Source: Rallus limicola | Taxonomy: Eukaryota; Chordata; Aves; Gruiformes; Rallidae | NCBI GenBank assembly: GCA_022605955.1 | Contig: JAKCOZ010000005.1 | Coordinates: 54,685,762-54,749,761 of the forward strand | Reading direction: 5' to 3' | Length of the DNA: 64,000 nucleotides | Shown here: in pieces, positions 36,989 to 49,356 of the stretch | Numbering within the stretch: the first letter of the stretch is position 1 | Layout of the letters: each line of letters begins with the position of its first letter | Position numbers and translations under genes: made by a program | The notes under the pieces: model-generated | The model's input: only the letters and a program-made list of their open reading frames with translations | Told to the model about the DNA's origin: nothing | The model's database searches: none

Positions 36989-37347
36989 GTGGAGCAGGGG
37001 GCTTGGAGAAGAGGAGACTGAGGGGTGATCTTATTAATGTTTATAGATATGTAAAGGGTGAGAGTCAGGAGGCTGGAGCCAGGCTCTTCTCAGGGATGGC
37101 AGTGACAGGACAAGGGGCAGTGGGTACAAGCTGGAGCAGAGGAAGCTCCATGGGAATGTCAGGAGGAACTTTGTCACTGTGAGGGTGATGGAGCCCTGGG
37201 ACAGGCTACCCAGGTTGTGGAGTCTCCTTCTCTGGAGACATTCAAACTCACCTGGATGTGTTCCTGTGTGACCCTGCTCTGGCAGGGGGGTTGGACTAGA
37301 TAGTCTTTTGAGGTCCCTTCCAACTCCTAACCTTCTGTGATTCTGGG
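36989..37347 (+). mobile_element. CR1 LINE copy with 3' end
   Basis: A sense CR1 copy of about 360 bp. It begins GGCTTGGAGAAGAGGAGACT (the [10 protein letters not shown] codons), continues through CAGTGACAGGACAAGGGGCA and GGAGCCCTGGGACAGGC, then GGTTGTGGAGTCTCCTTCTC. Its 3' end is GGCAGGGGGGTTGGACTAGA, AGGTCCCTTCCAACTCC and CTTCTGTGATTCTGGG. It is of the type with a GTGGAGTCTCCTTCTCTGGA segment, shared with 12560 and 44450. Confidence 0.94.
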
Positions 37348-40300
37348 TCGGAGAGTATTAGGACAGCCTGATGGCTCTGTGATTATCATGCTCAAAAGGG
37401 AGTAAGATGTCACTGGGAGCTGGCTGTTCACAAAAAGGGTGAAAAGGCTTTTACCCACATGCACAAAAATGAGTGGAGACAAGATTCCCTTCCAGACCTG
37501 GTCCTGAAGGGGTCAGCCAAGGAAGAGGGGGTGCCTCGGTGGGATGGTGTGAGCTGCCCTGTGCTGGGCAGTGCAGGTAGAGCACAGCTGTACTGCGCTT
37601 TCCACCCACAGCCTTGGTGGGACTGTCTGGAAATGTTTGGATGGGCACAGCTAAATAACAAAGAGGATTCCTGGGAAACCTCACAACCCTTCTTCCTTTA
37701 AATACTAATGATTCTCCCTGTTTCTACTCCCAGCAGGCTAAGCAGCTTGCCTGTAGGGCTGTCTCATGTGCAGGAAAATCCGTCTTCGAGTTGTGTAAAT
37801 CTTGCTTAGCTCGTGTCACTCCCTCATCAATTAATTTTCAGGGAAATAACTTTCAGGATGAGCTGAGCGACATTTGTCTAATGTTGTGGTGGCCACTGGG
37901 AACAGGACAAGAAGTAAAAGGCTCCAATAAGTCAGGCAGCATTACATTATCAGACAGCAGGGCAGTGAATCTCTGGAGCAGATTGTGGAGTTGTTACTGG
38001 AGGGTTTAAATAGCTGATTTGGCCCACATCATCCTCCTACAAGGCTGAGTGGATCCTCCACTGAGCTACAGAAATGGATGGAGTGACCTCTGGAGTTAGC
38101 CCTGTTTCATGTGATTCAGACCTGTAGCTTTGAATGACCTTTTTTCTTTTGGCCAATTGCATGAAATTACACTGCAGGGGTTACCCTCAAGACTCCTTAC
38201 AGCCTTGGTCTGGTTCTGCATTGTAGGAGTGAAGGCTGTTCAGCTGCTGAGCCCTTAAGCTCTGTAGCCTTTCAGCGTTGGTGGCCACCACCAGATACAT
38301 CTTGGAGAGCTGGCAGGAAGCAGAGGCAAAGCAAAATATGGTTCACATCACTTCTATGGTGATTTGTAAGGGCAGAGATTGGCTCTTGAAGCATGGAGTG
38401 TAACTTCTGTCAAACTAATAGCATCACTATTGAAAAATCTCCTATTAGGGAGGTTATGCTTATTTACCTTGGAGTTCTGGCCAAACATCCAAACTCAGTG
38501 ATCCAAATTTAACTACCACATCGGTCTGCTCAAACCATCACATGAAATATTTCCCAAGGGCTGGCTCTCAGCCTTCTGCAGAGCTGGTCTAGCTGAGTTG
38601 TAGCCTTGTTGTTCTACCCTTTAGGTGCAAATCCAGGGTCTCTTGCCTGCTCTGGATCACACAGTCTGTGTCAGGCCTCAAAACTGGATTTCCACACAGC
38701 GTTTTTAGTGGGTAAAAAGTTCTAAATCAGGAAGGGACTGAAGTTATACTTCAGTTTTCAACATTTGCTAAATACTCCAGAGAATTTTAACATGGTGTAT
38801 GAATAATTAACACTAGCTATCAGTTTACAGCAGTTCTCTTGCTAAGACTAAGCACTATGTGAAGAAAGTAAAATGAAAATCACCCTTTAAAATTTCCTAA
38901 AAGGAAAGGTAAATAATTACCTAACCTCCTGAGACTCTGGCAAAGTCAGAATCTGCCATTAAAATGGCTGAGGGAAAATCCCTCTAAGTCAGTTTAAGAT
39001 TTTAATTGCAGTCAAGTCGGGGAATCCAGTTCAGATTCCTGGAGCAAATTGTTCCTGTGTCTCCCAGGTTACAATCATATCTCTATCTTTTAAAGGCAGT
39101 GACCCAAAACGCTGCACCTGTACCCAAGGAACATGGAGTTTAAAGGTAAAATTTAGTATGAAATCTAGCAGTCATACCCAGCTTTCCTGGAGGACTAAGC
39201 CATGTTTTCCCTACTCTGTTTTTCTGAGTAAGCATTGCTTTGCTTCTGCTGTGCTTCTGCATGGGGATGAAATACTTCAAGGGAGAGAGCTGGAGCTGTG
39301 TGCTGCAACTTTAGTTCTCCTCTTGATGTTGCACAATTCGAGGTCTTGATATTGCTTTCACTGAAAGCCCTGTGATAGGTTTCCTCTTAAAGCAAAACAA
39401 AGATGGATGAAATATGTCATCAGAAGATTGCAGTGCTATATATGCTGATTATCATAAAGAAAATACTCAACAGATTATACTCAGGCTCTCTAAAGAAATT
39501 CACCTCTGGGCTGAGTGCCAGGGTGAGAAATACTGGCTTGAAAGGAGCGGTTTTGGATGGTGATAAACCCCTGGAAATAGGATGAAATTTCCAAATGCTC
39601 CAGAACTATAGCAAACAGCTTATGGTAATGGAGTTGGCAACAATAATCCCGGTTTGAGAAGAGCTTCTGGAGGATGGAGCAAAATAAAGTCGCTTATTAT
39701 CAGTTGAAAGTCTAGCCTCATTAGCAAAGGGATTCATTTCAGCTAGAGACTGGCTCATCTCTGCGTGGGGGGAAGGAGACTTGCCTGTGTGTTGGCAGGA
39801 GATGCACCCAAGGGCTGTGTTTCCCATGGACTCGAATCTTTCAGGAGTTCTTTGGCTTAGCAGTGGTGCTTAGATGGGATAGGTGCTTGTGTCCTGTGTG
39901 TACATCCACTGTCTCCCCTATAGCTGCCAGGGTGCTGAGCCCCAGGTAGGGTCTGCCTTGGAGGAGGTCTGAGAAGGGTTTGGCAGCTTCTGTCCCCAGT
40001 TGGCCTGAGGTGTCTGGAACCAGTTGGTAGGTTTCCATTCAGGACTTGTGCCTGAGCAAGGGGCTAGCCTGGGACAACCAGTGCCTGGGTTCTTCTGGGA
40101 GGCCAGAGAGGTTGGGAGATGTTTCATGTGTTGGAGGGAGTGGGAATGGCAGGAGAGAAGCAGTAAAGCAGCAGCAGAAGAAAGGAGACCACAGCCAGGC
40201 TGAGGGCAATGAGGAGATAAGCTCCTAGAGAGATCAGTGAGTGAAGTTACCTACTCTCATGCTCCTGCAATGGGCTGTGCCCTGTTATCCCAGACGTGCT

Positions 40301-42499
40301 TTGCTTTAGCTGCATTGTGGGGATCCACCACTGGATCTCCCCCAGAATGTTGATCCATGTGCAGGCATGGTGTCCCTGCTGCAGACCTGTCATCCCAGGT
40401 TGATCTGGTGATACTGCAAGGAGACTATTCGTACTTCCACTTGTTGCTGCCTCCGTGACATGCCACAGAGCATCTTCTGCAGTGAGGACAACTATTAGCA
40501 GAGGGTTAAGGGGAACAGCAACGTGGCTGTTGCTGCCCTGCACCTCTGTGTCTTCCTTCACTGGCTTTAAGGTCACAGCATCCTAGCAGTGACCTGCTGC
40601 AGGTGAGCAGAGGTTGAAGGGAGAAAATCACTGTTGTCTTGCCAGCTACTGCCTCTTTCAGATGTATTTAGCAAAGTGATCCCTACTTGTGCTGTGATGG
40701 GGTCACCTTGAAAAGTCTTTCCCCCTGCAGGGTTCATTACCTGCGTGGCCACGTGATTCAGTTACCTTCCTTTGATGGTGACTAATACCTGGGAACTTCC
40801 ATCAGAGTCAAGCTGCTGAGCAGAGAACAGCACGGCTTATAAATCTCTTCCCCTTCTGTCGCTGCCTTTCAACAAGAAGCTAATTCCATTTAATACATAA
40901 CACTAACACTTAATTGGTGAGATAAACTGAGAGGAAGTGGGCAAAAATGGATACAAATGCATCTTGGCTCTGGCTCAGTTGGTCCTTGACTTCATCTGGA
41001 TCTGAAGAGGAATATTACAAAGGGACAGTGCGTGAAAAACCTGATCCAGAGTGTGCCAGTTAAAATATATTGTCTTAATGTAGCTGCTGTTGGGCCATCT
41101 GACAGCTCTCTTCTGCAAAAAGCAGGATGCTGAACACATTTCCCTTCAAATAAAGGTGACTTGGGGCATCTTTCTGTATTTGATTTTTTTTTTTCCCCCC
41201 TCTGAATGTGTTCCTAACTTTTAAAGTTTGGATTGTTTTGGCTTGTTTTGTTTTGGGTTTTTTTTAATTGTTCTTTTCTTTGGAATAATGAATAATTTAA
41301 GCTCGTAAAATGTAAGAAACCCTCTCCTCCCAGATTGCCTTCAAAGGTACTTTGAAACCTCAAACCCAACCGCTTCTTCAGGGGCAGAATTACAGCAGCA
41401 TGTCACTGCAGACTCTTCTTGTCTTCCTGCAAATACACCCAGATACAGCTCCTGCCCCAGAGCAGAGCAGGCTGTGGGAAAGCTGACTTCATCTGCTCGC
41501 CCTGCTCTGTGTGATGCTGCCTTGAGATACTCATCTGTGACCTTGCAGCCTGGAAAGTGCAGTGTGCAAGGAGGAGGCATGAAAAAGAGGAGCCTGCAGC
41601 TTGAGCTGGCAGAGCTGCACTCTCCCAGGGAATTCATGGTGAGTTTGTGCTTGGAGGTGAGATGTCCAGGTGCAGAGGGTGGCCGGAGAGCTGAGGTGCA
41701 GGTACCAGCGATGTTTTAGTGACACAAGAGGGAGCTGTGGACCCTCCTGAGATACAGCCAGGGTTCACCCAGGTGGAAATACACATGTGGATGGGCAGAA
41801 GATACCTCAGAGAATCTGTTCTGCTCCTACTTCTCCAGTTACTTTGCTACTGGTTAACCCTGAGTGATGTGGAGGGGGATTTGGCAGGGAAAACTTCTTC
41901 CTTTGGGAGCACAGATAAAAATCAAGAAACATTACTGACATGTGAGTGAGATGTGGGGGATAACATCCAGATGTTAACCTTCATTGCTTCACACCTGCCT
42001 ATTTTAAATTACACCTGGTTGTAATTCCATGTGATAAATGGGCAATCCTTTAAAATTTGCTTTATGTGAAGTGTTTTTCTGACCTTTGACTTAACAAAGA
42101 ATGAATGGCCCTGAGGGGAAATGCTTGTCTTGGGCACAGGAGCCCAAAGTTTGTCTCCCTACTTATCTGTGTGTTCTCCACTGTGGGCTGCATGAGGTAT
42201 GTTGCTCAGCTTTTGACCTGGTAATGAGAGTTAAGGGGAATGCAGAGGTGAGACCCGGACAGGGATTCCTCCAAAACCTTTCTTAGTTCTGTAATCCCCA
42301 GCTTTACCAGCAGAGCTGCTTTGAGGCTGCAGATCAGCTTCGGCCCAAGTCCAGGGCTATCACTGCCCTGTACTTCTCTACAGTCTCTTGTGTAAGGCCA
42401 TCCAGTGTCTTCAGAGTGAGCAGAGACATACCTGCTCATCTCACAGCAGCATGCTTTACATGCAGCACAATGCTTGGCTTCAAAATCATTCCAGGGTAG
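37348..42499. other. Unique non-coding sequence with AT-rich candidate elements
   Basis: About 5.2 kb without a clear transposon. Several A+T-rich blocks look like possible conserved elements: 37760-37990 (TCATCAATTAATTTTCAGGG), 38750-39010 (GAATAATTAACACTAGC, GGTAAATAATTACC), 39400-39720 and 40850-40950. A T/C run lies at 41187-41203 and a T-rich GTTTT tract at 41232-41280. No RNA gene or exon is recognised. Confidence 0.45.
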
Positions 42500-42562
42500 G
42501 GCTGGATAGATGATTTGACTTGATCTTTAAGGTCTTTTCCAACTGAAACCATTCTATGATTT
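42500..42562 (+). mobile_element. CR1 LINE tail fragment
   Basis: Only the last ~60 bp of a CR1: GGCTGGATAGATGATTTGAC, CTTTAAGGTCTTTTCC, AACTGAAACCATTCTATGAT. Extremely short 5'-truncated insertions like this are typical of CR1. Confidence 0.85.
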
Positions 42563-43107
42563 TTTACATGCACTAGAGTGAAGCACTTCCCAAGATGTGC
42601 CATTGTCTCCATGGCTTCTTCCAAGCTGACCACTCAAGATGCAAAACTTTGGGCATTATGGAGATACCTACTTATCTGTATTTCATTTTTGCTCCTCTTG
42701 AAGTCTTAATTTTATAAAAAAAGAAAAGTTAGCTCTGCTGGACTCTGTGGGATTCTTCATATCTGATTGTGGATGGGCCAGGGAGGACTGCAAATCTCCA
42801 ATTCCCACCTCACCTGCTCAAGTTATTGGGGGTTTGTGGCTCTGGGCATCATCAGCATCCCCTGACCACTGGCCCGTTCCCCGTTCCATGTGTTGGGCCA
42901 TACATCATCTCAAATATCTCGTGTAATTTTCCTGAAAGAAAATTGCTGCTTTCCCTCCCTCTCTCCCCTTTAAAGCTTTTTAAACACCTCTTGCTTTTTT
43001 GTCCTCGTTCTTGCCTTTCACCCCAGTTCCTGGGTAGATACTACATGCTATACTGGATACAGTCTGAGCTATAAATAAGAAGCAGTTTGTTGGAAAGTAA
43101 AATTAGC
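42563..43107. other. Unique non-coding sequence
   Basis: About 540 bp with no recognised feature. A 101-codon + frame at 42769-43074 has no domain I know. Confidence 0.45.
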
Positions 43108-43290
43108 AGGCCAGATTCTCAAACAGGCTTCTAAATCTGTGCCTAGGCATCTCAGAGCGTACATGTCCTCGTTTTCTGAGGTGCTGAATCTTGTTGTTAT
43201 CCTTGATTTCAATGGGGATTTGTGATGCTCAGGACTCCTGGAAATCAGGTCACACTTGTATTTGGGTCCTGAGCACGGATGGAAGAGCCT
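43108..43290. mobile_element. Ancient palindromic interspersed repeat (possible MITE)
   Basis: The stretch GGCCAGATTCTCAAA, GTGCCTAGGCATCTCAGAGC, TTTTCTGAGGTGCTGAATC, GATTTCAATGGGGATT, TGATGCTCAGGACTCCTGG and AAATCAGGTCACAC follows an old repeat I remember as frequent in reptile genomes. It has two diverged inverted arms around a TTGACTTCAATGGG-like centre. Here the arms are about 43171-43198 and 43211-43248. The palindromic form suggests a non-autonomous DNA transposon. Its class is not certain and terminal repeats and target duplications are not resolved. Confidence 0.5.
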
Positions 43291-43351
43291 GATCACCAGT
43301 GCTGTGGAGAGACTGAGCCATGGAAAGCTTGCCCCAGGTGAGCAGCAGAGT

Positions 43352-43612
43352 GAATCATAGATGGGGTTTGGTTGGAAAAGACCTTCAATATCGAGTCCAA
43401 CCATGGACCCGGCCCTACTAGGTCCAACACTAGACCATGTCACCAAATACAACATCTACTCTTCTTTTAAACACCTCCAGGGATGGTGACTCAATCACCT
43501 TCCTGGGCAGCCTGTTCCAATATCTGACAACCCTTTTGGTAACGACATTTTTCCTAATATCCAACCTATACTTCCCCTGATGCAACTTCAGGCTGTTTCC
43601 CCTTGTCCTGTT
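43352..43612 (-). mobile_element. CR1 LINE 3' end
   Basis: Antisense CR1 of about 260 bp. It has a tail AATCATAGATGGGGTTTGG, then TTGGAAAAGACCTTCAATAT, GAGTCCAACCATGGACCC, CTCCAGGGATGGTGACTCAA, CCTGGGCAGCCTGTTCC and TTTCCCCTTGTCCTGTTG. It is an older GGTTGGAAAAGACC type close in form to 14937-15350. The left octamer is partly decayed. Confidence 0.93.
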
Positions 43613-44449
43613 GAGATTTTGGAGAGTAAAGCCCCATCTGTCCCTAAGGGGTATGAGATTCTCAATGAGTGACCATAGACTCGCTTACATCTCCGCAGTG
43701 AAACACTTCAAGTCCTTGAACTTGCATCCATCGTTTCGCTTTGGCTTTTCTGAGATGTGTTCATAGGCATTTGTCAAAAGGCAGAACTGTTGCCCTGACC
43801 TAAACGTTGCTGGAAGGGGGTCTGTCTGCAGATCTGCCACAGGAACGCTGCTGGTGAGTTATGGCTGGAGGTTAACCACAGAACTTTGTCCCTTTGTAAT
43901 TACCCTGGTGTGGTGCCAGCTCTCTCAGAGTCACGGGAAGCGTTGCTGTCTGTGGGAGTGCAGCAGGGATGCAGTCAGGAGAATGAGTGAGGTTTCCTTT
44001 AGAAGAAAATAAAACCTGGAATTTAGGAAAAATATGGAAAGATACAACTCTGAATATATCACAGGAGCTCTGGGGTTAGTCTTCAGATCAAATTAGGTTG
44101 TGCTGCTGAGTGTATGGCACTGAGTTACCACCCTGATGAGCACTACTAGAAATGCCCACTGATAGATTTCCTGGTCTTTGATCATTGATGCTCAAAGAAC
44201 TGGTGAAAACCAGAACAGGGGTGACAGGTTGTGCCCTGCTGGGGTGCTGCTCGCTGAATAACGCCGTTTGGGTTTTAATTTAAGAGAGTATGTAGCACCA
44301 GCACTGCTGTTCCCCGAGTGATTTAGCTATTTGAAATCACAGTTTCTGGATAACTTTCTACTCATGCAAAGGAAAAATACTTTTGAGCTGTGGATTATCA
44401 TATGGATTGCTTCCTGCATCAGGAAGATGCTACCCTGCTGTAAACCAAA
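43613..44449. other. Unique non-coding sequence
   Basis: About 840 bp between CR1 copies with no recognised gene or repeat. Confidence 0.45.
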
Positions 44450-44645
44450 TGAAGAACTTCTACACAGTGAGTGTGAGGGAGCCCTGGGCCAGGCTGCCCA
44501 GGGAGGTGGTGGAGTCTCCTTCTCTGGAGATATTCCAGACCTGTCTGGACGCCGACCTGTGCAATATGAGCTGGGGAGCTGCTTTGGCAGGGGGTTGGAC
44601 CCGATGATCTCTGGAGCTCCCTTCCAACCCCTGTGATTCTGTGAA
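44450..44645 (+). mobile_element. CR1 LINE 3' end
   Basis: A sense CR1 3' fragment of about 195 bp. The + frame reads NFYTVSVREPWARLPREVVE then SPSLEIFQTCLDADLCNM, a well-kept ORF2 C-terminus. The tail continues TTGGCAGGGGGTTGGACC, GATGATCTCTGGAGCTCCC, TTCCAACCCC and TGTGATTCTGTG. It is the same type as 12560-12777. Confidence 0.94.
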
Positions 44646-46717
44646 AATGCAGGTGCAGGTGCAGTTGTGTTCTCCTTTCCTGGGATGGAGTCATTCACTG
44701 ATGCCATCTAAACTGCTTGCCTTGGTTGCCTTGGTTGGGGGTGTAGGGAGCAACACGTACCTGTGCTATGCTCGAGCACCTGGGGCTACACATGGTGAAG
44801 TCAAGATAGATTGAACTGATGCTGGGGACCCTTCCTGGTGCTTTTCAGCCTTTCTTTTTGAGCTGTGCTATGCACTCACCATGCACTGCTGAGAGCCAAA
44901 GGCTGTACTGCTTAACAGCTCTGCAGCCTGCCCCAGCCTTCATGCTCACCAGGCTTGCTGACCCAGGCAGGCAGAAAATGAGCAGAGAAACAACCTTTTC
45001 TAATTTATGATGATCTATAAACACAGTAGGAAGACTGTAAAGGCAGCAGACCCCGTGGCTGCTTTACCCATGCCACAGATACTCATACAAGAGAGTATCA
45101 TCAAGGGGGACGATGCTCTTGTTCTGCTGGAGGCTTCCACCACTGCAGCTGGACCTGACAGTTGGGTGCCTGGTCCTCAGGGCTCAGAGGAGTTTCCTTA
45201 TAGGGTCCCCTCACTCCGGGACAAGTTGGGTAAAAGGTGGTTCTGCAAGTGGGTGAAACAGCCAAAACTCAGACGTTGCTTTTTGTCCCTTAATTTGCTT
45301 TGTGTTCTAGAAAAGAAACCCCAACATTGTTGGTTGCCTGCAAGCAGAATGTGAGGGAGCTGCAGCTGGAGAGACAAAGGGAAGGAATGCCAGAAGAGGG
45401 GCTAGTTTGATAGATGCTTGTTGACACTGCAAAGAGAGATAGTTGCTTCACCTGCCACCAGGAAAATAGTTTTAGGCTTTTGACTGTGTTTTTGGCAGCT
45501 GGGCTTAGCACAGGTTTTGCAATTAAATTGAGCCTCTGGTTAGGAAGGCACAGGTAGGCGATGCTAAAAGCTGCAAGGGACCTGGTTGCTGGATTTCTCA
45601 TTTCTACAACTGTGTGACCTAGGGCTCCTGCTCTACAACACCAAACCTCAGATAATCAGGAAGATGTTTGCATGCAGGGCATCCAAAAAGTGTTTTCTTT
45701 GTTAGCTTGAGAGCCTCCAACTTCTCCCTCCAAAGCCTCCTGTGTGCTTGTATGCCAAGACAAGTACTTGGCATCCTGCTCCGCTACTCCAAGCTTTGCT
45801 GGAGGAAGAGCAGCTGCTTCAGTCTGTGTTTTCCATGTCCTCTCCCAAAACAGCTTTACTTTCTTTGGGAAGAGTGTTTAAATAGTTACTTTAAACAAGC
45901 AAGGATTAGAGGAAGAGGAGGTTAAAGCTGAGTTTCACTTACGTGACTTCCAAAAGCTTTATCGTGGAGAGCTGGTCTCCTTCCTGTCTGGTTTATCAGC
46001 TCCTCACCCAGCAAAAAACATCATGAGGCCATTTGGGGACCAGGTTAAAGTGAACTTTCCTTTAGCCTGTGTCAGAGCCTGGCTCAGCACCACTCTGCAG
46101 CTCTGGGGATGCTTGAGCCAAGCAGGGAAATCTCGGCTCTCCAGGCTTATGCCAGCAACACTTGAGTGCTGTCTGTAGCACAAGCCAAGCCCCAGGAATA
46201 CTGAGAATCATATTAAACACCTAGAATTCTACAATGGAAAGAGCAAAGGGCAGGGGAATAGATCTGAAAGAGATAGGAGAGATAAAAGAACAAGTGGAGT
46301 GAAGCCCTCTGCAACCTCCTTTTGAAGTAATTAGGTTAATGCTATGTTTTTCTTCGGTAACAAACCCCAAGAGAAGCTCTCCTGAAACAAGAGTTCCTCA
46401 GAGCAGGGAAAGCCATCCTGTAGGGCATATCACTGAGTAAAAATGGTTCAAAACACCCGTTGTGGGACAGTCCCTGAGAGAAAAGCTGCTGTTCAAATGA
46501 CAGCATGGTGTGAGAGGTCCAGCTCACTTCACTTGTAACGGAGCTCGAGCAATACAGGGGGAAGTGTGTTTCCAAAGGGTGAGTTCACTAGACACTTGCA
46601 TCGTTAGAGCAGTTAATGTGCACAGAAAATGCAGCTATGAATTGCCAGGTAAGATACAGCACTGTGAGGCTGCAAGATGGAGAAGCTTGGGTGGGCATGA
46701 CACATGGAAATCTGTTC
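44646..46717. other. Unique non-coding sequence
   Basis: About 2 kb with no recognised transposon, RNA gene or exon. Frames of about 100-115 codons at 45007-45354 (+) and 45601-45290 (-) overlap only in part and carry no family signature. Confidence 0.45.
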
Positions 46718-46749
46718 CTCCTCCTCCCCCCCCCCTTTTTTTTTTTTGT
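46718..46749 (+). repeat. C-run then T-run
   Basis: CTCCTCC followed by about ten C and about twelve T. This is a polypyrimidine homopolymer junction, prone to length variation and sequencing error. Confidence 0.85.
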
Positions 46750-47448
46750 TTTGGTCCTTTTTACTTCAGACTCTTGACATTTTGGAGGCGAGAGGAAGAA
46801 AGGTTCTTAGTCTGACTGAGCTCTCCCAGGAAACTGCATTTGTACTAAGCTCGTGCAGAGTCAGGCCCACAGGCGTTTTATGTGCATGAAAAACTAATGC
46901 AAAGCTGTTTTGCTGCCAGGATGCATCTGTAAGAAGCAGAAGAGTCGGTTTGCTCTGCCAAAGCCTCTGCATCATTACTCTGCATTCCCATTATCCCCAG
47001 AACGCTGTTCCTACAGGACCCCTTCTGCCAGGTCCCAAAATCCAGCTGCAGAAAGTCCACCCTGGTGAAGCCAGCAGCATCAGTACAGCTGTGGGTCCTG
47101 CTGCATCCCAGGGTGACTCCTTCCCTGGTACCCAACACACCACACCTAGCAGTGGGGTTTTTTGTTCTTTCCATGCCCATCTCTGGATCTGTTTGTCCCT
47201 AGCCTGAGGCTTGGGGAGCTTGCCACAAAACACCCTACGCTGTGCCACAATTTTTTTGGCCTTTTTAATCTCTTCTTGAGAAGGGAGGCTTCTTTTCAAG
47301 CCATGCCAGTTTACAGAGATCCAAGCAGTTGTGCTGGAGGCCGTGCCTAGGAGAGCTGGTGGGATGGGCCAACACATACACCCGCTTTCTGAGAGGATGA
47401 ACCCACCGAGTCCTAAGGCTGATGGGTGCTTAAAAAAAAGGGTAGATT
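46750..47448. other. Unique non-coding sequence
   Basis: About 700 bp with no recognised feature. The 128-codon minus frame 47377-46991 has no domain I know. Confidence 0.45.
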
Positions 47449-47537
47449 TAGGTGCTTAGGATCTGGTTTAGCATGGGACACGAACGGTTGGACTTGATGA
47501 TCTTAAAGGTCTTTTCTTGTGATTCTGTGATTCTGTG
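47449..47537 (+). mobile_element. Young CR1 tail fragment
   Basis: Only ~90 bp of the young CR1 subfamily 3' end: AGGTGCTTAGGATCTGGTTT, AGCATGGGACACGAACGG, TTGGACTTGATGATCTTAAA and a GTGATTCTGTGATTCTGTG octamer end. The CCAACC normally present between GGTCTTTTC and the octamer is missing. It lies 1.2 kb upstream of a longer same-strand copy of the same subfamily. Confidence 0.92.
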
Positions 47538-48735
47538 CTTGCTGTATGTGGTCCACGTGGCACTGGGAGTCTTACAGTGTAGGTTTAAGAGACAGGATTA
47601 ATCATGATCCTTCTGTTCCCTGGATAGCACTTACTGGGGGGGAAGCCTTCTCTGCCCTGGCACAGCAGGCAGGACACAGTGCCTGCTCAAAGTGCTGGAA
47701 GTTGGCTGTTCTGCTTTGGTTTGTGACATGGCTGAGGCAAAACGTTTGCAAGAGGCATCAGGGAGGAAAAAAAAAAAAAAAAGGTCTGAAAACCCTCCAT
47801 CTTTTCACCTGTGAATTCCAGGTTCTGAAAGATTTTTGGAAAAGTGAAGCAACCCCACCTTGGATATTTAACATGAATGTTGAGGTGTTAGAAATAAGCC
47901 TCCAAGTGGGTTACTGCGTCCCCCAGGCTGTGGAAAGCTGTGCTCCTCTCTGCTGAGCCTCTCCAGGACCATCTGCTTGACCTGCCCTGACCAGGCCCAC
48001 CAATTTGTACCCAGTAACAAGCTGTGCTTGCACACAGTTATTATGAGCTGAGGCTTCTCCTGAGCTTGAAGATGCCACTAACCAGCAGGCAATGTAAGGG
48101 CACGCTTGGGTGCCTGATTAATTGTTTCAGGGACTGAGTGCTGAACACAAAGTGCTTTCCCTAACGAGGAGATGGGCTCTCCAATAACTTAATACAATCC
48201 TGCTGCGGGCTCTGATTTACCTCTGGCAAGTTAAACCAGCACCAGATCAATACCGTGCTCTTTTGCAGTAAATAGGCTTGATTTTAAGTATTGACTAAGA
48301 GTTTATTTCAGATTAAGGTCTCGTTTTTAAAGGATGGAGCGCACTGGTGTCTCAAGTACAAAGCAGATCGTCTGTGGGTGGCTGCTGGGTTCTGCTGGTC
48401 CACATCTCGGCTCCTGCAAAGCCTCGCTTGGGCAGCTGGTGAAAGCAGGGGTATGTCTCTTCCGTGGGAGCTGGAAGGCAGCAGAGATCTCAGTGGTACC
48501 CTTGTCCGGAGTAACTTCCCTTTGAACCACCTTGTGCATGGGACTGACAGCTCCTCTTTGGCAAAGAGACCCTTCAGGTGACCGTAACGCCACGTTGCGG
48601 AAAGGGTCTCGTCATCCTAAAGAAACACAAAGTCATTCTCTCTAGGAAGAGTCTCTCTCACTTCTGCTAACCTTCACTTGTGCTGTAGTGCACAGGTGCT
48701 CTGCTTTTCCTGTATATCGAGAAGGGCATCGAGGT
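47538..48735. other. Unique non-coding spacer with poly(A) run
   Basis: About 1.2 kb. It holds a 16-base A run at 47767-47782 without a retroposon body upstream. No gene is recognised. Confidence 0.45.
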
Positions 48736-49171
48736 TCTTGAGTGAGTCCAGAGAAGGGCAACCAGGCTGGGGAAGGGGCTGGAGGGCAAATCCTCTGAGG
48801 AGCGGCTGAGGGAGCTGGGGGTGTTCAGCCTGGAGAAGAGGAGGCTGAGGGGAGACCTTCTCCCCACCTCCACTGCCCTGCCAGGAGGGTGCAGAGAGGT
48901 GGGTGCTGGTCTCTTCAGCCAGGGGACAGGAGATGGGACAAGGGGCAATGGGCTCAAGCTGTGCCAGGGCAGGCTCAGCTCAGCTGGGAGGGAAAAGTTC
49001 TTCCCTGGCAGAGTTGTCAGGGCCTGGCCCAGGCTGCCCAGGGAGGGGGCTGAGTCCCCACCTCTGGGTGTGTTTAACAGAGGGGAGATGAGGTGCTCAG
49101 GGATCTGGTTTACACAGAACAGGAACAGTTGGACTTGATGATCTTAAAGGTCTTTTCCGACCTTGTGATTC
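48736..49171 (+). mobile_element. Young CR1 LINE copy, interrupted at its tail by an LTR
   Basis: A sense CR1 copy of the young subfamily. The + frame 48821-49138 keeps [30 protein letters not shown] and [15 protein letters not shown], the ORF2 C-terminus without a stop. The tail GATCTTAAAGGTCTTTTCC, GACCTTGTGATTC then breaks off exactly where the retroviral LTR at 49172-49778 begins. The seven bases GTGATTC reappear just right of the LTR at 49779-49785. This fixes the order: CR1 first, LTR later. Confidence 0.93.
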
Positions 49172-49271
49172 TGTGAGAACAGAATCCACGTCTCTCTCCT
49201 TGTGTGGGGAAACTGTTAGTGGCTGCCATCACAAAGAACTTACCTACACAAAGCAGATAAGCAGGCACTTC

Positions 49272-49277
49272 TTTATT
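49272..49277 (-). terminator. LTR polyadenylation signal AATAAA
   Basis: AATAAA on the minus strand, preceded by the CAGCGCTGG-like context (CAAGCGCTGG) and following the LTR TATA box by about 75 bp. Its position defines the R/U5 part of the LTR. Confidence 0.65.
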
Positions 49278-49344
49278 CCAGCGCTTGGGAACACGGGGGA
49301 TAGCTTCTCCAAAGAAGTGTTCAGCCACAGGCACAAAGCACAAC

Positions 49345-49356
49345 ATATTTATACCA
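49345..49356 (-). promoter_or_regulatory. LTR TATA box
   Basis: Minus-strand GGTATAAATATG, a strong TATA match, inside the LTR 49172-49778. Transcription would be expected to start about 25-30 bp further left and run leftward. Confidence 0.65.

Noticed and set aside
37800..38009. Possible ancient L3/CR1-like remnant or exon (acceptor-like TTTTCAG then open frame)
   Set aside because: Only a few residues resemble a LINE C-terminus (LWSRL), no tail, and no donor; too weak.
47767..47782. Poly(A) run as a retrocopy tail
   Set aside because: No processed-gene or SINE body lies upstream on either strand and no target duplication was seen.
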